Below, piece by piece: positions 41,401 through 50,400 of a DNA stretch of 64,000 bases. The position numbers and the translations under genes were made by a program. The stretch comes from Gordionus sp. m RMFG-2023 (lineage: Eukaryota > Nematomorpha > Gordioida > Chordodea > Parachordodidae), in NCBI RefSeq assembly GCF_954871325.1, contig NC_088775.1:73695561-73759560 (forward strand), in the 5' to 3' direction. Position 1 is the stretch's first letter, and the number at the start of each line of letters is the position of its first letter. The notes below the pieces were generated by a model that did no database searches, was not told the origin of the DNA, and saw only the letters and a list, made by a program, of their open reading frames with translations.

Positions 41401-44400
41401 GATTTAATAAATGACACTTTATACCCAGAAATTCCAATTGCTCTCTCGGCTACGGATATTTAGTCTATTAAAACAACCGATATTTTTACGAGAAAGAATA
41501 AATTGTTGAGCATATAAAAAAATACTTAACACACCTCCCTCTCTAAATAGTCAACAAGGACGGGGGGGGGGGGGGTTGGTCTATGCTTCGACTAAATGAA
41601 TTTATTCTAAATAAAACTACTAAAAAAAGTTATAGGACAATTTTTTTCTGATTGGTTGAAATACCCCATACTACTTTAAAAAATGTTGATTACTAGTGAT
41701 CTGCATCGGGCTAATTTTTTAAACCCGGCCCGACCTGGAATATTTTTTAAAAAAGTATTGCCGGCCTGTCCGAACCCAAAATTTTTTTAAAAAGATTTAC
41801 TGGCCCGGCCCGACCCATATTTATTATAAATTAATTTTTATAATTACTCAAAATAAAAGACATATGTTATATGGCGTTTAGTTTCAATAAATAAAATTAA
41901 AAATTTTTATTTTACATAAAAAAATCAATATAAAATTGATAAATTTAGATATATTTAAAAAAAATTTCAATGTCCGACATGACCCGGCCCAAATTTTTTT
42001 AAAAATATTAAGCCCGGCCCTAACCCGATTATTTTAAATAGAATTGAGCCGGGCCGGGTACGGGCCGGGCCTAACTTTGCAGATCTCTAATGATTACTAA
42101 CTCTAAAAAAAACTATGACTAACTTCATCCTCCCTAAATAAGCAACGGATGGGGTTTAAACCATGATAATGTTTAAAAAAATGATTAAAGAATATAGTTA
42201 AATAAAGTGTTGAATGTGTTCCTGCAGTAGATTTTCGTTTTTTGGTATTATAGATTCGTAGTCCCTGTTTGGTGCTTGAAAACAATTTCCTACGATTTCT
42301 TTTTTTCACCGGGTATCACCATATTTTATACGATTTCGGAGACTATATATAGATGGTGTTTGGGGGGGGGGGGGTTCAAGAATGATATCTAGGAATCTCT
42401 ATAGCTTGCGACTTAAAAATACTCTGGCAGGAGCAATTTTTGAGGTTGTATTTGTGATGTTATTTTAATTATTTAGGGAATTAATTACCTGTATATTTAC
42501 TTCAATGAATTCACACCCTTGTATTAGTCATCTGCATCGGCCTAATTTTTCAAGACCCGCCTGGCCTGAAATTTTTATAATAAATTTGTCTTACCCGGCC
42601 TGATTCCGAACGAATTTTTTTTTATTTTTCCCGAAAATCCCCTCGAATTTATTTAAATATAAAAAAATTTAATGGTTTTTTTATTGTAAAAAAAATATTC
42701 TACAAATAAAAAATATTAGCTCCTTGGTTCTTGCAAGAATTTTAAAATACATCCAATTTATTTGACAAAATGTAATAATATCATATTTAAACATAAGCCC
42801 GGCCCGGAATTTTTTAAAAAATATTAGGCCCTAACCAAGATTATTTTTTAAAAATAGACCCTTTGCAGATCTTTACACAGCATTTTTGAATGTTCATATG
42901 AATCTTTCGGCCAACCCATTGCTTTGCGACATATGGGGTTGTGGTGATATTACTTATGTTTTATTTGGAGTAAAGTTTTACCTCACTTTTTGTGTCTTTT
43001 ATTAATTTAATCTTACGATTATTCTGTAAATTGTAATGATACTAATCCGCTCACAAGCTGAACTGGGGAGAATTCCACTCATACTATTCTAACCTTTACA
43101 ATTTCAATAAATTCAGATAGACTTACCGAATGTGGTGGTATTCCATATAGAGCAGTTGAGATCTAGTTACCGTCATAATACTTTACGATTGATTAATAAG
43201 ATTAATTTAATAAAACAAAAAAACAAATTAAAGGTAATTCTTTTTATTCAACTTGGATTATAAATATATTTTAATAAAAAAAATATTAAGATTAAGATAA
43301 AATTTTTAATAAATAAACTTTTTCTAAAATTCAAGAAGAAATTAAGTAATTATAAAAAAGTGTCTCCCTTTTATGTGTAAAATAAAAGGCGCAATAAAAA
43401 ATCGAATATAAATTGGAGTAAGTCATTTAACAATTTTAAGTTGTGTTAGCTTTATTATCCTATATAATTCAGGATAAAACTAAACCTTATAGAGATCTCG
43501 AGATTTACACCCGCAAATTCAAAACAATCTTATGGTCACTACCATATTATTTATAACCATAAAAACTTAAGAAATTTATAAAAAGTGGAAAAACCTAAAA
43601 AAAAACATGTCTTATTTTTGTGTATTTTTTTGAAGTTAATAAAGTAAAATATTAAAAAAGCAAAGAATGATCGTTAATAAAATTTATATAATAAAAACTA
43701 TTCATCTATAGTACACTTTATCTATAACACTAATTTACACCGTTTATATATATTGTTTTATCAGTGCGCCGCCGGTATAAAAATGCAAACGCGCCGCTGC
43801 CGAATAATATATGGCGCACAGGTCTACATATTATATTTTTTTAAATAAACTATCTCTTTAACAATAATTGTTTTTTCTAAAAATTATATAAAAATGGTTA
43901 ATAAGTGCGATAGAAGTAAAAAACCATCCATTTTTCCGGGGCGTAGACTGGCAGATGGTATACATGAGACGCTATCCGCCGCCTCTTGTGCCACCTAGAG
44001 GAGAGGTTAACGCGGCTGACGCCTTCGATATAGGCAGTTTCGACGAAGAGGACACTAAAGGAATTAAGGTATATACCCTTCGGTAATTCGCAAATAAGGA
44101 GAAAGGAACGGGGCTGAGATATTAAGAAACAGGATTAACGTTTTCTATATTACAGGTTCTATGATGAGAATTAGGTAAAGGAATTGAGAACCTATAAAAG
44201 AATTTTTCCAAAATAAAAGTCAGTTGGATTGACGGGTTTATATTTGGTTAATACCAGAGGTTGGATAAGGACTAAAAAGTTCTGGTTCCTTTTCAAGAAA
44301 ATTTAAAAAATAAGTTTTATTTGACTTGGTTTCCGAGTTTGGTTTCTGTTTTAAAGAGCAGTGGAAAGAAATATAAATAAACTTAAAATGAATCGCGCAA

Positions 44401-47400
44401 GAAGTTCATGATTTTCTAAAAATTTAAATTATCACAAATTTTAGGTATAAAAGATCATAATATATTATTGTACAATATCAAAGTAAAAAAAATAAAGGCA
44501 AGATATATATCAAAAAAAATGTGTCAATAGAAATACACATAAGATGAAAGAACCATGCATTCCTAAGTAATGATATATTATGTCACGAGTGAAAAAATAT
44601 ATGTTTTTTAAACATATTTACGAATTAGCTCACTGAATCCGATCAAGAATTGTACAAAAATTTCCCTATAGTTATTTCCGAACGGTGGCAAGAGGAAATT
44701 GCAGGTTAACCATATATGACAATATTATATATATTAGAATAAAATTTAATATGGCACCCTGGATTAGTTGTATTATCATTATCCCTATAAATACAAAAAC
44801 CAAAGATAGATTTTAAGAAAGAAAAATCATAAATGAAAATTTTGATTTTTTTTTTACTAAACGCGATATACAAGATAATACAAACAATCTTATATATTTT
44901 TTAAAACACAATTTAAAGAAACGATGTTTGATTTGGTGAATCAAGAAACGGATAAATTGGAACAGAAAAAGCGCAATAAACAAAAAACAAAGTTTGACGC
45001 CGATGAGAAGGGTCAGTTTATATTCTATGAAATTTTTTAAAATTTGAGTTATAAATAACGAAACCATATTTGGGTTATGTACTATCGCGATATATCTAAA
45101 ATAGTATGAACGTTATCGTAACTAGCATTCTTATTAATTCTTAAGAGCTTTAACGCCAATTTTCTCTATTTATACATTGTTGAACTATACGGCATCCAAT
45201 TTTAGGATGACAATGCTATTTTAAAACGAGAGCATCGTTTTGATGGATTGAAAGCTATTAAATAATTAATTCATACTTCTCGAAAAATATTGTCAGTGAC
45301 TTCATTTAGAGGTGCCGGGACTGTTGGGTCGGAATATTCTCTGACTCTCTTAAGAGATGCTGGGGCTGTGGTCGGATGAGTTAGAGAGTTAGATAAAGTC
45401 CTTAGCATTTTATTTAATTTCAAATCTATTCATTATTTATTACTTTTAAAAATTGAATCAAACAAAACAACAATATAACGCAATTTGATTTAAACTTTAT
45501 TACAGGGTTTCCCATCCAAAAAAGGAAAAGTCCCAATCAAAAAAGGAAAAGGTTCCAAAAAAGGAAAAGTGTCAAACAAAAAAGGAAAAAGTTCAATCAA
45601 AAAAGGAAAAGGTCCGATCAAAAAAGGAAAATTGTCAATCAAAAAAGAGAAAGTCCCAAAGGTTAAGGAAAAAGTCTAATCAAAAAAGGAAAAGTGTCAA
45701 ACAAAAAAGGAAAAGGTTCAATCAAAAAAGGAAAAGTGTCAAACAAAAAAGGAAAAGGTCCAATCAAAAAAGGAAAAGTGTCAATCGAAAAAGGAAAATT
45801 CCCAAAAGAAAAGGAAAAGGGTCAATCAAAAAAGGAAAATTCCCATTCAAAAAAGGAAAATCGTAATTTTTTTAAAAAAATATGTAAACTTTTCAATTTT
45901 TCTTAAATTTATTTATTTTTGTCATTCCTTCTTATTTTATTTCTAACTTTTTGCGATTTCTTTATTTTATTTGTATCTTTCCTCACTATATCTTTTCTCA
46001 AATTTTTTTCTTCTCATTTTTGATAATTCTTTTAAGTATATTTAATTTTCACTAAATTTTTGGCAGACAACTTTTTTATTATAATTTTTTACATATGAAA
46101 TTATTTAATTACAATTACGATATATATTTAATATAGTACGAAACAAAAATTTATATTAATCATTAATACATTTTGGGATATATGTCTCCATATTTCTAAA
46201 ATAATTTTTGCATTTTCTTCAGATATTCCTCTTTCTCCATGTTCTATATAACGAATTAATTCTTCCTCGTTACTAGGATTTTTATTTCTGACAAAATCCT
46301 TGCATTGAAAAAACACATTCTCAATAGGATTAAGATACGGACTGTAGGGTGGTAAATATTTCAATGTATGTCCTTTTCTTTCGATCGATTCCCTAATTGA
46401 ATGATTGTGATGAAATGGAACATTATCCATCACAAAAATCATGTTATATTCTTCAAAATGATTTAATATTTCATTTATAAAGTTGCTAAAATATATAGCA
46501 TTGCAAGGGCCATCAAGAACTTCAAATCGAAATATTCCTGCAATTGTGAGAGCCGCAATGATAGTGTAATTTATTGTCTTTATTCCTTGAACATTTTTTA
46601 TTGCCTTTTTATTTATTTGGGAATATCCATATAATCGCCTCATTGATATTGAAAACCCGCTCTCATCGATAAATGTAAATTTTTTCTTCATATATGCTAC
46701 ATCTACAAACAAATTCGCGTATTCTTTGCCAATCTCTATATTTGATTCGTTATTTTCTCTAACTGAACGTAATGATACTCTTTTAAAGCTGTATCTAAAT
46801 CTTGAGAGTAACCTTGATACCGTATTTTTTTATATTTCCATATCATATCTTTCTTTAATGATTTCACATACCTTTTTAAGGATAAAGTGCAATCCAAATT
46901 TATACAATTTAATATATATTTTTCCTGCTCTTTATTTAATTTCTTGCGTGCGCGTGAACCTCCTTTGGGTAAGCCATTTTTGAGATGAGAGTATTTAATA
47001 TTTGTCACTGTCTTATAGCTTACTTTAAAACATGATGCTATATTTTTGATACTATCTTTTTTTAACGCGTCAATTATTAGAGCTTTTGTTTCACTGTTAA
47101 TATTTTTTCCCCTTTTTACCATATCTTCATAATTTTATTTTTTAAAACAAAAAAATTTATTTTTAAAGTATATACTCAACAAATGGAAGTGAAAAAGATT
47201 ATAAAATTTACCTCTTTGCGTTTAATTTTTTATAAATCAAAATAGTTTAAAAGATAATTAAATTACAAAATAATTATTTACTTGCTAAAAAGAATAAATG
47301 CGTTTTGAATATATTAAAATTTTAAAAATATAAGAATTTTAAAATGATTATATTTTATTAATTTACATATCGTTTGGTATTAGTTTAAACTTATTTATTA

Positions 47401-50400
47401 TAACCAAACGATTAATTTAATATTGTAATTATAAATATGTATGTAAAAAATAGTCTGCCAAAAAAATAATATAATTTTAAAAAAGAATTATCAAAAATGA
47501 GAAGAAAAGAAATAGAGAAAAGATATAGTAAGAAAAATAAATTGAGAAAAGATACAAATAAAGTAAAGAAATAGCAAAAAGTTAGGAATAAAATAAGAAG
47601 GAATGACAAAAAATAAATATTTTTAAGAAAAATTGAAAAGTTTTTATATTTTTTTAAAAAAATTACGATTTTCCTTTTTTGATTGACCCTTTTCCTTTTC
47701 TTTTGGGAATTTTCCTTTTTCGATTGACACTTTGCCTTTTTTGATTGGACCTTTTCCTTTTTTATTTGACACTTTTCCTTTTTTGATTAAACCTTTTCCT
47801 TTTTTGTTTGACACTTTTCCTTTTTTGATTGGACTTTTTCCTTAACCTTTGGGACTTTTCCTTTTTTGATTGAACTTTTTCCTTTTTTGTTTGACACTTT
47901 TCCTTTTTTGATTGAACCTTTTCATTTTATGATAGGACTTTTCCTTTTTTGGATGGGAAACCCTGTATATTAAATTGTATAAATTTGGATTGCACTTTAT
48001 CTTAAAAAAGGTTATGTGAAATCATTAAAGAAAGTTATGATGTGGAAATATCAAAAAATACGGTATCAAGGTTACTCTCAGGATTTAGGTACAGCTTTAA
48101 AAGAGTATCATTACGTTCAGTTAGAGAAAATAACAAATCAAATATAGAGATTCGCAAAGAATACGCGAATTGGTTTGTAGATGTAGCATATATGAAGGAA
48201 AAATTTATATTTATCGATGAGAGCGGGTTTTCAATATCAATGAGGCGATTATATGGATATTCTCAAATAAATAAAAAGGCAATTAAAAATGTTCAAGGAA
48301 TAAAGACAATAAATTACACTATCATTGTGGCTCTCACAATTGCAGGAATATTTCGATTCGAAGTTCTTGATGGCCCTTGCAATGCTATATATTTTAGCAA
48401 CTTTATAAATGAAATATTAAATCATTTTGAAGAATATAACATGATTAATATGATTTTTGTCATAGATAATGTTCCATTTCACCACAATCATTCAATTAGG
48501 GAATCGATCGAAAGAAAAGGACATACATTGAAATATTTACCACCCTACAGTCCGTATCTTAATCCTATTGAGAATGTGTTTTTTCAATGGAAGGATTTTG
48601 TCAGAAATAAAAAAAAATCCTAGTAACGAGGAAGAATTAATTCGTTATATAGAACATGGAGAAAGAGGAATATCTGAAGAAAATGCAAAATTTTTTTTAG
48701 AAATATGGAGACATATATCCCAAAATGTAGAAGGGGAGAAATTATTAAGGATTAATATAAATTTTTGTTTCGTACTATATTAAATATATATCGTAATTCT
48801 AATTAAATAATTTCATATGTAAAAAATTATAATAAAAAAGTTGTCTGCCAAAAATTTAGTGAAAATTAAATATACTTAAAAGAATTATCAAAAATGAGAA
48901 GAAAAAAATTTGAGAAAGATACAAATAAAATAAAGAAATCGCAAAAAGTTAGAAATAAAATAAGAAGGAATGACAAAAATAAATAAATTTAAGAAAAATT
49001 GAAAAGTTTATATATTTTTTTAAAAAAATTACGATTTTCCTTTTTTGATTGACCCTTTTCCTTTTCTTTTGGGAATTTTCCTTTTTCGATTGACACTTTT
49101 CCTTTTTTGATTAAACCTTTTCCTTTTTTGTTTGACACTTTTCCTTTTTTGATTGAACCTTTTCCTTTTTTGTTTGACACTTTTCCTTTTTTGATTGGGA
49201 CTTTTCCTTTTTTTGGATGGGAAACCCTGTATTTTAAAAAAGGAACGTACATAAAAATCGGAATAAAATTTATAAATATATTTTGCCATTTTATTGAAAA
49301 ATTTTGGTTGTATTTTACAAATTGTTTTAAAAATTTTATTGTTTAGTATAATATATAAACTAAAAAAATATGTAAGAAAAAACATTTAAAAAAAATTGCA
49401 TAATGGGTATGCACCCATGTATTGAGATTACATTTGATCGGCATACTTTTAATCCGATTTTTTGTCGTTTCCGCAATGATTCCAGTATTGTTGGAAATTT
49501 TCTTACCCATTATTTTTCGAAATTTCAGTAAGACATCCCACAAATTGGTTAGAGTAGTGCTAATTAACGGGATAAAATAAGGGTTTGATTGAAAGGTTTA
49601 TTTTAATATTTTTTAGATTCTGCAGTTTCTGTGAATGGTTGTTATTATTATATGTTGCAAATATATCTATACAATATACATGATTAGTCCCTAACGAGAG
49701 GCCTACACATTGCCAAGGGGTGAGGGATATTCCAGCAGGCCGTTTATTGTCCCCTAGGTTCAATTATAAGATTTTTCCACAGATTTATTGATATAATTTT
49801 TAAAATCGGTGTAATTTGGTCATGATTGTTTAAACCCGGACTGTCCCGGATTTTTAAAGTCTAAGATTTCCGGCCTCCTTGTCTAATATATAATATTAAA
49901 TTTAATAATAAACACCACCTAAATATTATAAAATTATAATTTCTTCTAATTATTTTAATATTATTTTATTAAAAGATTAAACTATCTATTATTAGATTAA
50001 AGAAATATAATTATTACCTTATTAAGTATAATATCTCTTCATTATAATTACTTTTATATTATAAGAAAAAATCCGGAACTTAATAGAATATGTAAATAAT
50101 CTATACCCAACAATGCAGTTTATCTAGACATTTGCAGTTTAGTCAAGCAGACAAAAATTTACAAAAAATATATTTTATAACAATTTTATTATAATATTTC
50201 AAGTTATTTTTTAAAAAAAGTCATGAAAGATAAAATAAAAGTTGTATTTGTTTTAAGAAGTTAAAATCCCTTTTCTTAAGTTCATTTCTAACTATAAAAA
50301 ATGATATCATTTTAAACTATTTAACGAAAGTTTTATAAAAAAATATTTTTTTAAAAAAAGTTATTATATGTGCATAAAAAAGGAAAATAAAATCAAAATT

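Larger units (their letters stand above)
45503..47965 (-). mobile_element. Tc1/IS630-like transposon with minisatellite terminal repeats
   Basis: The tips are CAGGGTTTCCCATCC and its complement, next to TA on both sides, as expected for the Tc1/mariner group. The terminal inverted repeats are about 520-590 bp long. Each contains an array of about 21-bp units of the form AAAAAAGGAAAAGTGTCAAAC or AAAAAAGGAAAAGGTTCAATC (45518-45866 and 47675-47955). The minus-strand transposase lies between them. It sits in GRK2 intron 18. Confidence 0.92.
47966..49229 (+). mobile_element. Half copy of the same Tc1/IS630-like transposon
   Basis: This copy starts inside the transposase gene, exactly at the TA that borders the right tip of 45503-47965. 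It runs in the opposite orientation to a normal right end (GGATGGGAAACCCTG at 49215-49229, followed by TA). The left half is absent both here and upstream of 45503. Its own minisatellite arm lies at 49035-49215. Confidence 0.85.

Noticed and set aside
45518-45866. Regular short repeats resembling a CRISPR array
   Set aside because: The repeats are directly adjacent with no unique spacers, lie in transposon terminal repeats and in an animal genome.
45694-45906. Open frame of lysine-rich KKGKGSI heptads, and similar frames at 48989-49385
   Set aside because: These are translations of the 21-bp minisatellite in transposon ends, open in several frames; not genes.
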